DNA of 62,526 nt, from assembly GCA_903885635.1 (NCBI GenBank), contig CAISJE010000113.1:1-62526 (forward strand), read 5' to 3'. The translations under genes and the position numbers were made by a program. Positions 39,091-48,599 of the stretch are shown piece after piece. The notes under the pieces are model-generated. The model worked only from the letters and a program-made list of their open reading frames with translations, was not told where the DNA came from and made no database searches. The DNA comes from an uncultured bacterium (lineage in GTDB: Bacteria > Cyanobacteriota > Vampirovibrionia > Gastranaerophilales > Gastranaerophilaceae). Position 1 is the stretch's first letter. Every line of letters starts with the position of its first letter.

Positions 39091-39111
39091 ACTTCAACGA
39101 GGGAAAAAGAT

Positions 39112-39519
39112 TTGTTCAACCATTGTAGCCAGAATTTTAAACCTTTTGAAACTTGGTTTCTGTTTAACATTAAAGGCTTTCACGACAGAAAATTATTGAT
39201 GGGGCGTTGTCCTATTTGTAAATGCTTCTATGTGGAGCTTGTAGAAACAAGAGTAACAGACGGAAAGATATTTTCCGACGGGGGAATAAAAGAAAAGGCT
39301 ACAAAATTGGTTGAACTTTGTAAAAATCAGGTAGATTATTCCAGTTTAGATTTAAAAGTCGCCAAGATGCCGAATAAAAAAATGCCGAGAGGCTTCCGAT
39401 ACGGAGTGAATACTATTGTAAACGTAAAGGGAGAGAAGAAACTCCGCCAGAGGGCAGTAGATTTTTTCGGAAACAGAGAATTAATAAGAGAAGTTCCATT
39501 GAAAACCGCCTTAGTTTAG
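39112..39519 (+). CDS. Phage hypothetical protein with CPIC zinc-type motif
   Basis: The 135-aa product starts at TTG (MFNHCSQNFKPFETWF) with GAGGG upstream. It carries CPICKC near 33-38 and a basic C-terminal half (MPNKKMPRGFRYGVNTIVNV). It may bind nucleic acid. It is the first gene after the structured leader. Confidence 0.58.
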   Translation: MFNHCSQNFKPFETWFLFNIKGFHDRKLLMGRCPICKCFYVELVETRVTDGKIFSDGGIKEKATKLVELCKNQVDYSSLDLKVAKMPNKKMPRGFRYGVNTIVNVKGEKKLRQRAVDFFGNRELIREVPLKTALV

Positions 39520-39585
39520 GCAAGTGTTAAGTTAAAGTGTTGTATGACAGGGCGTTTATTCGCCCTTTTTCTTTTGAGAGGCTTT

Positions 39586-39834
39586 ATGGACAACGTTATA
39601 AAAACGCAACGCATCAAGCAGTACGTTACAATCAACAGACCCGTCTTTGTCCCATACGAACATATCAAATCCGCAAGAGTGAAAGAATTCATCCCGGACG
39701 GAGAGGAAAAACAAACAATCGTACTTTTGGAACTGAACACAAACGAGATAAGAATTGTTGCAGACAGCCCAGCGGAAGCAGAGCGAATGCGAAAAGATTT
39801 TATAAAATTTATGATGAAAAGGATTGATGAATAA
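39586..39834 (+). CDS. Phage hypothetical protein
   Basis: The ATG at 39586 (MDNVIKTQRIKQYVTINRPV) is preferred over an upstream in-frame ATG because GAGAGG precedes it. The 82-aa product is beta-rich with a C-terminal helix. No family is recognised. Confidence 0.52.
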   Translation: MDNVIKTQRIKQYVTINRPVFVPYEHIKSARVKEFIPDGEEKQTIVLLELNTNEIRIVADSPAEAERMRKDFIKFMMKRIDE

Positions 39835-39838
39835 GTGA

Positions 39839-40324
39839 ATGACGACGCAAAAGAAGAAAAAAAAATACGATTGGATAAAGCTCAAAAACGAGTATCTAAC
39901 GACAAACATTTCATTGCGTGGATTAGCGGAGAAACACGGGATTCCGTTTTCGACTGTAAATTCCCATAGTAGTAAGGAAAGCTGGGGGAAACAAAAACCA
40001 GAAATACAGAATAAAATTAGTACAGAAGTAGAACAAAAAACCATAGATAGTGAAATTGCACGAAAAGTAAAGATAAATGAAAACCACATTCAGCTCTACG
40101 AGGATGGTTTAGGGATTGTAAAAGATATTCTGGAAGCATACAAAAAAACGATGCAATCAGGTTCAAAGAGAAAAGTTAATCCTTTTAATCTGGAAAAGAT
40201 TTTTTCTTGTATAGAAAAGGCACAAAAGGGGCAGAGGATTGCTCTCAATATTGACGAGGAGAAGCCAGAGGACAAAGAGCCAGAAGTCCACGTAGTTGAG
40301 GGCTTAGACTTTAAAAAGATTTAA
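39839..40324 (+). CDS. terS: Terminase small subunit-like protein
   Basis: The 161-aa product has an N-terminal HTH of the terminase small subunit type (KLKNEYLTTNISLRGLAEKH, then GIPFSTVNSHSSKESWGKQK). A helical oligomerisation region and an acidic tail follow. It recognises phage DNA for packaging. The large subunit is encoded about 19 kb downstream, which is unusual. Confidence 0.75.
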   Translation: MTTQKKKKKYDWIKLKNEYLTTNISLRGLAEKHGIPFSTVNSHSSKESWGKQKPEIQNKISTEVEQKTIDSEIARKVKINENHIQLYEDGLGIVKDILEAYKKTMQSGSKRKVNPFNLEKIFSCIEKAQKGQRIALNIDEEKPEDKEPEVHVVEGLDFKKI

Positions 40325-40335
40325 GGAGCTTATAC

Positions 40336-40557
40336 TTGTTTGATGAATTATTAGTAGCTTTTGGAATTGCAGAGATTGAGTTAATCGGGCGTAATTCAGC
40401 AATATATCATTTTCATAGATTAAACCCACTCTTTTGGTGCTGGGTTTTCTTTGTGCTTATAACCGCTCCTTTTGTGGCTATGGTTTATGAAGACCACACA
40501 ATACAGGATATTTACCTTGATACTTTGACTATTATCTTGACAGGAAAGTTCTTTTAA
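40336..40557 (+). CDS. Small phage membrane protein
   Basis: The 73-aa product starts at TTG with AAGGAG upstream. It has one long hydrophobic segment (PLFWCWVFFVLITAPFVAMV). Function is unknown; its place between terminase and capsid genes argues against a lysis role. Confidence 0.5.
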   Translation: MFDELLVAFGIAEIELIGRNSAIYHFHRLNPLFWCWVFFVLITAPFVAMVYEDHTIQDIYLDTLTIILTGKFF

Positions 40558-40648
40558 AAAATACGTCAAAAATCCGACCCTTTTCCCTATTGAGTTTGGC
40601 AGGGGTCAGAGGGGGGTAAAATACAAAAATAAATATAGGAATTAGGGA

Positions 40649-41017
40649 ATGAAATTATCACCGAGAGAGCAGGAAATCATAAAATTTTTATGTGATGGAT
40701 TTTCGGATAAAGAAATAGCACAAGAATTAAGTATTTCTGCTCGAACAGTCCAGACACACGTTACAAGAATTGTTTTAAAGCTGGATGCAAAAAACAGAAC
40801 CAATGCAGTCTTTAAATACATTCATCTTCTCGATGCTGAAAGACAAAACAATTTAAGCCCTGAAAAATGTGGAATTTGTGGTCTTTACAATAACCATATT
40901 ATCCAAATTGAACAAGGTGGGCAGAATATAGAAAAGATTTGTCCTGAATGTTTCTCACAAGCTATGTACGGGCTTGTATCAAAAAAGGTTAAAGAGATTG
41001 TTGACAAGATGGACTAA
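40649..41017 (+). CDS. LuxR-type HTH protein with C-terminal zinc ribbon
   Basis: The 122-aa product begins with a GerE-type HTH (KLSPREQEIIKFLCDGFSDK, then AQELSISARTVQTHVTRI). A zinc-ribbon-like tail follows (CGICGLYNNH ... CPEC). It resembles the stand-alone HTH at 29278 but adds a metal site. A late-gene regulator is possible. Confidence 0.8.
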   Translation: MKLSPREQEIIKFLCDGFSDKEIAQELSISARTVQTHVTRIVLKLDAKNRTNAVFKYIHLLDAERQNNLSPEKCGICGLYNNHIIQIEQGGQNIEKICPECFSQAMYGLVSKKVKEIVDKMD

Positions 41018-41035
41018 GAAATAAGAGGTTAATTT

Positions 41036-41239
41036 ATGGGTAAACAATGCGAAGTAGCAATAGGAGATGTGAATATGGCGGATAAGAAAAAAGGTTTTGA
41101 CGATTGGGAAATCAGAAACGCCCTCGATAGTTTGGAAAAAGCAGAAGAAATCAAAAGCAATCCTAATTTGATGAAAGAAGTCGAAAAAGAAGCTAAGAAA
41201 AAGCAAGCAAACCTACAAAAAATCAAGTGGGTTAATTAA
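41036..41239 (+). CDS. Small phage hypothetical protein
   Basis: The 67-aa charged helical product could start at 41036 (GAGG upstream) or 41075 (AGGAG upstream). It is lysine-rich and abuts the portal gene with a one-base overlap. Function is unknown. Confidence 0.52.
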   Translation: MGKQCEVAIGDVNMADKKKGFDDWEIRNALDSLEKAEEIKSNPNLMKEVEKEAKKKQANLQKIKWVN

Positions 41240-43086
41240 TGGGTTTTGAATTCATCTACGAAAAGCAAGGCAAAGAAGTGAAATTGGACGAGGTTACTGG
41301 AAAGAACCTCGCCAAAACTATTGCAAGTGATTTTAAAGCTCACAACGATGCTCGCTCAAGCAATCTTACAAATGCTGAAAGATTAATTGATGAAATATTC
41401 TTTCGTAATAAGATTGTCAATGATGAAAAAGATAAGACAAAAAGCTGGAAGTCTAAAGTTAAAATTTGTAAGACTTTTATGTTCTATCAGACTTTAAAGT
41501 CTTTTATCTGGAAAAACATTTATGCTAATTCAAGTTCAATGTTTGATGTTTCTGGAGAAAATCAGGATGCAGATAACGCAAGCAACAAACAAAAAGCAAT
41601 GCTTGTCAACGTTTTTGAGAAGATGGAGTATCCTAAGATTGCCGATAGAATTATTGAGAATTCATTATTCTATGGTGAGCTAATTTCCTACACTGCTTGG
41701 AGAAAAAAAGAGGAAGAATACAGAAGACCGATAACATTCTTTGAAACTCTTTTTAAAACAGATATTGAAAAGCTACCTTTAATCTTGCAGGCAAAGGCAA
41801 AAGGTAAAAACTATTATATTGATACAAAGATTACTTATAATGACCCTTACATCTATGACATAAACCCTGCAAACTTTGTCTTTGACGTTACGCAGATGGA
41901 TGATTGGGACAGTTGCCCTAAGATTTATAGGTCTTTCAAAACTCCTAACGACATAATCAACAACAGACTTTATGAAATCAGCGAAGAACTTAAGACAGAG
42001 CTTGAGGAGATTATAAAAGCTCCGAATGAAACAACTCAATCTAATCAATCAGATAAAACTAAAAAGGATGAAACTGTAAACGGAAACACAGTAGAAGTCC
42101 TTGAGCATTGGGGTGATTTAAGACTTAAAGACGGAACAATCCTTAAGAACTGGCACGCAGTCGTTATCAAAGGTCAATATCTTGTAAGATTTGCAAAGAA
42201 TGAGTTTATAACAAATCCTTTCACCTTTGGGGCTTATTTAATCGACCCTAAAACAAAAAGAGGGTTAAGTCCTCTTATTTCTATTCTTGACCTTGCATTA
42301 TTCCAAGAAGACTTATTGAATAGAACTTGTGATATGCAAAAGCTGAATGAGAATTCTCCTATCTTTGCTCCAAAAGGATTTTTTGACGATGACGAAATAA
42401 AACTTTATCCGGGTAAAATAATTGAGTTTGGAGATGACCTAAACCCAGCAGAGATACAGCCTTTAAAATTCAACTCTGATATTTTCTTGAAAGATATTAT
42501 GTTGTTCAATGATTTGCTCTCTGAAATATGCGGTATTTTCCCGAATATGACAGGGCAGGACGAATCAAGCAATAAAACTGCAACAGAAATCAGTACAAAA
42601 GTTCAAGGTCAAATGACAAGACTTAGTATGCTTCTTGACACAATCAATCAATATTTGGTTGTCCCAGATGTTAAAAACGTGGCGAGCTTGTTGTCAAACT
42701 TCAAATCTGGCGTTGAAAAAATCTTTATAAACAAAGATAACAAAAGAGAAGTTATCAACATTGATGACAATATCAGACAAGGCGAATATAAGTACACTTA
42801 TTCAGACAGAAGTTCTACTTCTGAAAGATTTAATAAGGCTGATATGACAGCATCGGCGATAAGAGAATTTGCTCAAGTTCTTCCTCTTAATATGAGGGAG
42901 TTTTTCACTTGGTATATGGAGCAAAAAGGTGTTGAAAATCCAGAAAGATTTTTACAGGATATGCCTACTATGCCGACAATGCCTGTACCTCCAGAGGCAC
43001 AAGGCGGAGCAGTTCCAAACGGGGACACAGTTCCTCAAGTTGTTAGCGAGGATGGCTCAATTCCTCAAACGCCGATTGTGGGGTAA
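41239..43086 (+). CDS. Portal protein, podovirus type
   Basis: The 615-aa portal forms the dodecameric DNA gate of the capsid. Family features include KSWKSKVKICKTFMFYQTLK near the N-terminus, GLSPLISILDLALFQEDLLN, and NKTATEISTKVQGQMTRLSM, the typical portal helix. A Pro/Met-rich C-terminal tail with TMPTMPVPPEAQG follows. The size fits P22/T7-like portals. Confidence 0.88.
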   Translation: MGFEFIYEKQGKEVKLDEVTGKNLAKTIASDFKAHNDARSSNLTNAERLIDEIFFRNKIVNDEKDKTKSWKSKVKICKTFMFYQTLKSFIWKNIYANSSSMFDVSGENQDADNASNKQKAMLVNVFEKMEYPKIADRIIENSLFYGELISYTAWRKKEEEYRRPITFFETLFKTDIEKLPLILQAKAKGKNYYIDTKITYNDPYIYDINPANFVFDVTQMDDWDSCPKIYRSFKTPNDIINNRLYEISEELKTELEEIIKAPNETTQSNQSDKTKKDETVNGNTVEVLEHWGDLRLKDGTILKNWHAVVIKGQYLVRFAKNEFITNPFTFGAYLIDPKTKRGLSPLISILDLALFQEDLLNRTCDMQKLNENSPIFAPKGFFDDDEIKLYPGKIIEFGDDLNPAEIQPLKFNSDIFLKDIMLFNDLLSEICGIFPNMTGQDESSNKTATEISTKVQGQMTRLSMLLDTINQYLVVPDVKNVASLLSNFKSGVEKIFINKDNKREVINIDDNIRQGEYKYTYSDRSSTSERFNKADMTASAIREFAQVLPLNMREFFTWYMEQKGVENPERFLQDMPTMPTMPVPPEAQGGAVPNGDTVPQVVSEDGSIPQTPIVG

Positions 43087-43089
43087 TAA

Positions 43090-43308
43090 ATGGCAGATTT
43101 AGATTTAATTACAGAAAAAAATAACCTTGTTAATTCTCCAGTATATAAAAGAATTCGAGAATTACAGCTTAATAGCATTGTTGAAATGGCTAATAAGCAA
43201 ATAGACCCTTTAATTATTAAAGGAATGCTGAAAAACATCAATGATACAGATAATTGGGAAAACGATTTTAAAGTAACAAAAAAGAAAAATGAGGAGCAGA
43301 AAAAATGA
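43090..43308 (+). CDS. Small phage hypothetical protein
   Basis: The 72-aa helical product (MADLDLITEKNNLVNSPVYK) lies between portal and scaffold genes and overlaps the scaffold start by four bases. It may be an assembly factor, but no family is recognised. Confidence 0.52.
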   Translation: MADLDLITEKNNLVNSPVYKRIRELQLNSIVEMANKQIDPLIIKGMLKNINDTDNWENDFKVTKKKNEEQKK

Positions 43309-44339
43309 GTTTAGCATTTACAACAGGAACAGCAGGAGCAGGAACGACAACAACCGATGAAACTACTATGGATAATTCATCGACTTTACTAGGAGCAGAA
43401 CCGTCAACAGACGATAATTCTACCAGCACTGGTAAGGGAGGAGAACCCGAAAACGTAGCGGATGAGGCTGTCAAAACTGACAAAGCTGACGACAACGCAA
43501 GTGAGGGAAACGACGACGAAGTTATTGAAATCCCAGAGAAGTTCAAGGACAAAGACGGAAATGTTGACCTAAAGAAACTTGCAAAGGCTTACAAAGAACT
43601 TGAGCCAGTAGTAACACAAAAAGCCAATTTGGAGAGAGAAAAGGAAACACTCCAAAAACAAGCAGACGAAGCAAAAGAATTTAGGTTGCAACAGGATGAA
43701 CTTGCTAAGTCTTATGGCTTTAAAAACATTGATGAGTTGAAAACCTATCAACAGGAAGTGAAAAACACTACAAAAATGGCAGAGTTTGAAGCCAATGCCT
43801 ATGCAGAACATCTGGAAAGATGCGATGACCCAGTTGGAGTAAGACAATTACTCATTGCATACGCACAAAACCCGACAAAAGAACTTCTAGCAGAAATAGA
43901 AGACATCTTCCCTGCGGATGTAAATAAAAAGGTCGGAGAAGTTCTTGCCGTTCAAAAGGCAGAATTTCAACAACAAAATGCCAATCTTGCGTATCAAGAG
44001 GAAGCGACAAAAGCAGAGGCTTTTTTACAAGAAGTAACCACAACACATAAGGAGTTATTTCAAAATAAAGCCATTGTTAATCTGTTTGGGGAGGCTTTTC
44101 TCAAGTTCGGTACAAATTTAGATATGAATAAATTCAAGGGTTATGTTGATGACCTGAAACAGTCTTTCATAGCTGAATACGTTTCTGAACAGGGGCAAAA
44201 GAACGAAAACAACGAAGCTCTCAAAACTCTTGAGGGGCTTAGTCCAAACACAAAAACTGTTGTTTCAACGCCTAAAAACGTTGATTTAAACAAAATCGAC
44301 GATAAGAAATTATCGGAATACGTTAGTAACTTAATTTAA
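43305..44339 (+). CDS. Capsid scaffolding protein
   Basis: The 344-aa product has a Thr/Asp-rich flexible N-terminus and a long coiled-coil centre (EPVVTQKANLEREKETLQKQ), then a helical C-terminus. This composition, and the place directly before the major capsid gene, match scaffolding proteins of short-tailed phages. Confidence 0.75.
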   Translation: MSLAFTTGTAGAGTTTTDETTMDNSSTLLGAEPSTDDNSTSTGKGGEPENVADEAVKTDKADDNASEGNDDEVIEIPEKFKDKDGNVDLKKLAKAYKELEPVVTQKANLEREKETLQKQADEAKEFRLQQDELAKSYGFKNIDELKTYQQEVKNTTKMAEFEANAYAEHLERCDDPVGVRQLLIAYAQNPTKELLAEIEDIFPADVNKKVGEVLAVQKAEFQQQNANLAYQEEATKAEAFLQEVTTTHKELFQNKAIVNLFGEAFLKFGTNLDMNKFKGYVDDLKQSFIAEYVSEQGQKNENNEALKTLEGLSPNTKTVVSTPKNVDLNKIDDKKLSEYVSNLI

Positions 44340-44356
44340 AAAAAGGAGAATAAATT

Positions 44357-45247
44357 ATGTCAGTAGAAAACTTAATGATTACGACCTTTTCGCAAGTGTT
44401 CAAAAAATACTTGTATGGTGAACTGGTCATCGGACAATTAGCACACGTTGATTTCAAAAGTGCTATTAATAAAGGTGAAGAAATCAACGTAATTATGCCG
44501 GGTAGTGTTACAATGAGCGACCACGCTGGTGGAGATTTGGCAGATGCTGAAACAGCAGGCTCAACAATCGTGAAAGTGAAAATCGATAAAGGAAAATCAG
44601 TTCACTTCAAAATTGAAGATGCTAAGAAAAAACAAATCGAAAACGCTCCAACACTTGAGCAAAAGGTAGACCTTGCAAAAGACTACGCTATGGATGCAGT
44701 AAAACAATTTGCGGCATCTGTTGATAAAGCGTATGGTAATCTTTACGCAAGAGCAGGTATTTCTTTGTCTAACAGTGGTTCTGCATACACGGTAAGTGCG
44801 ACCAATATTAAAGATATTTTTGCTTATCAAAAAGCAAAATTTGAAAGAGGCGACGGTAAAGGTCATACTGCTTGGGTAGACGGTGAAATGCTTGCGATTA
44901 TTCCGCCAGAAATGCAGTTCTTTTTAACAAAAATTTCAGATTTCGTAGGAACTGAAAGCGGAGTTAAAAACGCTACAAAGGGTTATGTAGGCGAGTTGGG
45001 CGGATGGAAAATACTTTGTTCAAACAACATTGCATCTCCTAGCTCAAACGTTTATATGCCATTGTTTGGACAAAAAGGCAAAACGCTTGCTGGTGGGGTT
45101 CAGGATGATTTCAAATTGATTGATTACATCCCTGACAAATCCTTCGACACTCATTACAAAGGTAAAGGTGTGTTTGGGGTTGGAGCTCCAAGAGCAGACA
45201 TATTCGGTACTGCGATGGTATCAACAACAATGACAATCGGGTCATAA
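44357..45247 (+). CDS. Major capsid protein
   Basis: The 296-aa product fits an HK97-fold capsid: VFKKYLYGELVIGQLAHVDF, ADAETAGSTIVKVKIDKGKS, and GELGGWKILCSNNIASPSSN before the C-terminal IDYIPDKSF region. The order portal, scaffold, capsid supports this. A terminator follows at 45253-45274. Confidence 0.82.
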   Translation: MSVENLMITTFSQVFKKYLYGELVIGQLAHVDFKSAINKGEEINVIMPGSVTMSDHAGGDLADAETAGSTIVKVKIDKGKSVHFKIEDAKKKQIENAPTLEQKVDLAKDYAMDAVKQFAASVDKAYGNLYARAGISLSNSGSAYTVSATNIKDIFAYQKAKFERGDGKGHTAWVDGEMLAIIPPEMQFFLTKISDFVGTESGVKNATKGYVGELGGWKILCSNNIASPSSNVYMPLFGQKGKTLAGGVQDDFKLIDYIPDKSFDTHYKGKGVFGVGAPRADIFGTAMVSTTMTIGS

Positions 45248-45252
45248 TATTG

Positions 45253-45274
45253 GGGCTGATTTTTCAGCCCTTTT
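45253..45274 (+). terminator. Terminator after the major capsid gene
   Basis: GGGCTGA-TTTT-TCAGCCC is a 7-bp stem followed by TTTT. It may attenuate expression of downstream genes relative to capsid. Confidence 0.72.
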
Positions 45275-45325
45275 AATCTTAAAAGTAAAAATAGTTATTT
45301 TAAAAACAAGAAAGGGAAAAATAAA

Positions 45326-45718
45326 ATGACAGCAAGAGATAAAATCAGTTTACAGCTTCCAACCCTTGATACTTCAAGTTCAGTGGGTTCATTGACTGTA
45401 ACAAAACAGGCGGTAACACAAGCAAACGGGATTGAAATAGAAAAAGCTCTCGCTTGCAAAGACAATTCTCTAGTTATTGTTATTGAAAATACTGCGGTAG
45501 CAGACAAAACAGTAACATTAAAAGCAGGAGAATATCCAAACGCAATATTGGGCGACTGTAATGTGGTTATTACCGCAAGTTCAGTTTCACAAATTACGTT
45601 GCACGACCCAAGCAGATTTGAGCGTAAAAATGGAAGTGTTTACGTTGACTTTGCTTCTGGATTCACAGGCAATATTTATGCGTTCGGCAAAAGAGCAGGG
45701 CTAGCTCCTGTTTCTTAG
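45326..45718 (+). CDS. Capsid decoration-like protein
   Basis: The 130-aa beta-rich product (MTARDKISLQLPTLDTSSSV) lies right after the capsid gene and has no membrane or catalytic motif. Placement and fold character suit a head decoration or head-fibre protein. This is inference. Confidence 0.5.
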   Translation: MTARDKISLQLPTLDTSSSVGSLTVTKQAVTQANGIEIEKALACKDNSLVIVIENTAVADKTVTLKAGEYPNAILGDCNVVITASSVSQITLHDPSRFERKNGSVYVDFASGFTGNIYAFGKRAGLAPVS

Positions 45719-45732
45719 GGATTGTAGAGATG

Positions 45733-45764
45733 ACAAGGGGTTATTAATTTAACTCCTTGTTTTT
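45733..45764 (+). terminator. Terminator after the decoration-like gene
   Basis: ACAAGG-G-GTTA pairs with TTAAC-T-CCTTGT, followed by T5. Just downstream the 12-mer ATGATGCAACTT occurs twice about 65 bp apart (near 45770 and 45835). Confidence 0.7.
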
Positions 45765-45875
45765 CTGTATGATGCAACTTATTTAGGTTATAAAAGCCCT
45801 CTCTGTATCATTTTAAGGTTTTTTAATAAACAAAAATGATGCAACTTGAGGCAACAAAATAAAAGGAGAAAACAA

Positions 45876-46361
45876 GTGAAAATTAAATGTAATTCAACTG
45901 GTAATGAATTCGATTTACCACTAGAGGAATGCCAGCGATTATACGCTGAAAATCCTTTTGAGTTTACTGTATTGGATGAAAAATTCGTTCCTCCAGTTAC
46001 AGAACAGCCCAGCACAATCGCTCAAAAAGTTTTAGGTGAAGTTGCAGGCGGAGGCACTGAAAAAGACAAAGACGAAGCCCCAGCAGACCCATACGCGAAG
46101 TTTAAAGAGCCTGATTTCATTGCAGAATTAAACAAAAGAGGGATTGACTTAAAAGGCTTGAAGTCTAATAAAGACAAAAAAGCTCGCTTAATCCAAGATG
46201 ACAACGAGAAAAAAGCTCTAGCAGAACAAGAAGCATTAGCTTTAGCAAGTTTTGAAACATTAAAAGAAGAAGCAGGAGTTTTGGACGTAATTGTTGACGA
46301 AGCTGATACTTTTGAAACTTTGCAAGAAAAAGTAAACGAGAAAAAAGCTCAAGGGCAGTAA
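45876..46361 (+). CDS. Phage structural protein with HeH/SAP-like helix pair
   Basis: GTG at 45876 follows AAAGGAG; the longer upstream frame lacks a site. The 161-aa acidic product has FIAELNKRGIDLKGLKSNKD near 78-97, a HeH/LEM or SAP-like pair of helices seen in some phage head proteins. The C-terminus is acidic and coiled. Confidence 0.6.
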   Translation: MKIKCNSTGNEFDLPLEECQRLYAENPFEFTVLDEKFVPPVTEQPSTIAQKVLGEVAGGGTEKDKDEAPADPYAKFKEPDFIAELNKRGIDLKGLKSNKDKKARLIQDDNEKKALAEQEALALASFETLKEEAGVLDVIVDEADTFETLQEKVNEKKAQGQ

Positions 46362-46388
46362 TAACTTGAAACTAAAGGAAATTAATAG

Positions 46389-47048
46389 ATGACTTTAACA
46401 CTACTCGATATTTATAACTATACTACGGGTCAATCGTGGTCTATGTTTGATACTGGTGTATCAGCAGATGATGAATTTGAGAGTAGTGTTTTGTCCTCTA
46501 TTCAAAAGGCATTGGTAGAAATTTGGTGTTCTTTTAATTTCCCATTCAGATTGAAAACGGCAACAATATCCGCAATGAAAGACCAAATTAGTTACGAATC
46601 TCCATCGGGGACTATTGTCGAAGATAGAGGAATTAAACTGTCTGGCGGAGATTATTTAACCAGATTAGACGATTATAAAAGCATATCAGACCTTGAAACA
46701 AATACAGGAACTCCTACAAATTATTATCTTAAGGGAGATTATCTATGTTTGTATCCAGTCCCAGATACAAATTATGACATAATGGTTGATTATAATACTT
46801 TGATTGTTGGGGTGAGCGGAAATTGGGAGGAGCTTTACACTCTTGAGAAAGCGACAGATACTCTCGATATTACTCCAAAATATGAGAGATTATTCTTGAA
46901 TGCACTTGCTACAAAGGCGATGGCTTACGCAATAGCATCTAAAACAGATGAAAATTATACTGGCTATGAAGACCAGTACAAAGGGGCATACGACAAATTA
47001 ATAGATAGTGTCAGAGGCATAAGCACAAGTAGAACGGTTGGCTGGTAA
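46389..47048 (+). CDS. Head-tail adaptor, gp4/gp11-like
   Basis: The 219-aa product has the small adaptor pattern of short-tailed phages: ALVEIWCSFNFPFRLKTATI, a GTPTNYYLKGDYLCLYPVPD strand pair and a C-terminal helix. It should join the portal to the nozzle protein encoded next, with which it is contiguous. Confidence 0.7.
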   Translation: MTLTLLDIYNYTTGQSWSMFDTGVSADDEFESSVLSSIQKALVEIWCSFNFPFRLKTATISAMKDQISYESPSGTIVEDRGIKLSGGDYLTRLDDYKSISDLETNTGTPTNYYLKGDYLCLYPVPDTNYDIMVDYNTLIVGVSGNWEELYTLEKATDTLDITPKYERLFLNALATKAMAYAIASKTDENYTGYEDQYKGAYDKLIDSVRGISTSRTVGW

Positions 47049-48599
47049 ATGACAATAGCAACCCAATTAATTTGCAATAAATTTGGCGGAATCCGAAGAA
47101 AAAACGCCGTTTTTTCAGGTGATATGATAACCGCTAAAGATTTACAAAATATCGAAATTTACGACACTGGCTTAAATGGTGGTGTCGGAATCAGGACTAC
47201 AAAAGGAAATATTAATATTTCTGGAGATGCTTTTCCATCTAATGAAAGCATTATAAACATTTTTGAAAGTGTTCAAAAAGGAAATACTTACTTTTTTGTA
47301 CACACAGTATCAGAAACAGAGGGCAAGGTTTATTTATACGATACTGCATTGAATACCGCAGAGGCTAAAATCACAGGATTAAATCCTACAAAAGTTAGTT
47401 GCGGACACGATTTTGCACAAGGTTATAGCGATTTGTTTGTTTTTTCAAATGGTGTAGACTGGATGAAATCAATCGAAATCGGGGCGACAGATGAATTCGG
47501 AATCCCAAACGAAGTAAAATCCTTAACAGTCCACGACAAAGACGGCAGAGAAGTCAAGGGGATGGGACTATTTGTTTATGATGGTCGCTTGTGGGTTTTT
47601 ATAAAGAATAGATTACATTATTGCGTACAGGAAAATATTAACGATTTTGCTACTTCTGATATAAACGTTACTACATCGGCAGGATATATCGAATATGTAA
47701 AAGACCTAACTGCAATTTATCCCTATTTGACATCATTGGCAGTCTTCTTTAAAGACAGCTCAATTCAAATAAGCGGAACTTATCCATATACTCAAGGCGA
47801 AGAATCACCCGGCGGATGTGCAGGATATAACGCTCTTGTTTTCCACGACACAGATTTATATTTCTTTGATAATACTAAAAAGGGAATCTTCTCTTTCCAG
47901 CAAGTTGTTTTAGGACATAAAACTCTTGGGAAAAATATTGCCGATGAAATTCAAGATGAACTTTTGAACGTTGACCCTGAAAGATTGAATGAAATAAAAA
48001 CTTTATCAATCGTACTCGAATCAAAAAATGAAATTTGGTTTTATCTTCCTGATAAAGACCCGAATTATTCTACAATACTTATTTTTGATTATCTTCACGG
48101 AGAATGGATAAAAAGAAAAAGTCAAAAAATAAATTGTTTTCAGATCGTCGGGAATAAATTTTATTCTGGGACAGATGACGCAAAAATCCTCCAAGAATAT
48201 AAAACATCTAGTTTTAATGGAGAATTTATACCACATTTTTATAATTGCTCCCCTCTGAATCTTGGCTCAAATACGACATTAAAGGTTTTATACTTTCCTC
48301 CTCGAATAGCTTTCGATTTGCCTTATGTTAATAACTTTTTTGTAAAATATATAAAGAATTTTGATATATTCAGAAGTCCGAGAGTTAAAGAAATAAAGGC
48401 AAAATATAAAAACTTTCTTGTATATGGGCAAGGATTTTGGGGGCAAAATTATTATGTTACTAAAACCACAAACGCAATAGGCAAATTGCCGAATGTTACT
48501 TTTAAAACCCTTGAAATTCAGTTTTATACAGATAACATAAAACAAAATTTTGCGATAAAAAATATTGAGTTCAGTAAAATCAAGGTAAAACAATTATAA
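47049..48599 (+). CDS. Tail nozzle/stabilisation protein, gp10-like
   Basis: The 516-aa beta-rich product contains propeller-like repeats (SDLFVFSNGVDWMKSIEIGA, GLFVYDGRLWVFIKNRLHYC, LTSLAVFFKDSSIQISGTYP). It resembles P22 gp10-like nozzle proteins, which close the short tail. The next gene starts within its stop codon (TAATG), so they are translationally coupled. Confidence 0.7.
   Translation: MTIATQLICNKFGGIRRKNAVFSGDMITAKDLQNIEIYDTGLNGGVGIRTTKGNINISGDAFPSNESIINIFESVQKGNTYFFVHTVSETEGKVYLYDTALNTAEAKITGLNPTKVSCGHDFAQGYSDLFVFSNGVDWMKSIEIGATDEFGIPNEVKSLTVHDKDGREVKGMGLFVYDGRLWVFIKNRLHYCVQENINDFATSDINVTTSAGYIEYVKDLTAIYPYLTSLAVFFKDSSIQISGTYPYTQGEESPGGCAGYNALVFHDTDLYFFDNTKKGIFSFQQVVLGHKTLGKNIADEIQDELLNVDPERLNEIKTLSIVLESKNEIWFYLPDKDPNYSTILIFDYLHGEWIKRKSQKINCFQIVGNKFYSGTDDAKILQEYKTSSFNGEFIPHFYNCSPLNLGSNTTLKVLYFPPRIAFDLPYVNNFFVKYIKNFDIFRSPRVKEIKAKYKNFLVYGQGFWGQNYYVTKTTNAIGKLPNVTFKTLEIQFYTDNIKQNFAIKNIEFSKIKVKQL

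Larger units (their letters stand above)
38638..39111. promoter_or_regulatory. 474-bp control region between the leftward and rightward blocks
   Basis: No gene was found. Contents in order: a leftward promoter candidate (TTGCAA 38724-38729, 16 bp, TATACT read leftwards at 38707-38702), an operator array (38796-38824), overlapping inverted repeats (38883-38925), a rightward promoter (38957-38986) and a structured leader (38992-39090) before the first rightward gene. Confidence 0.6.
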
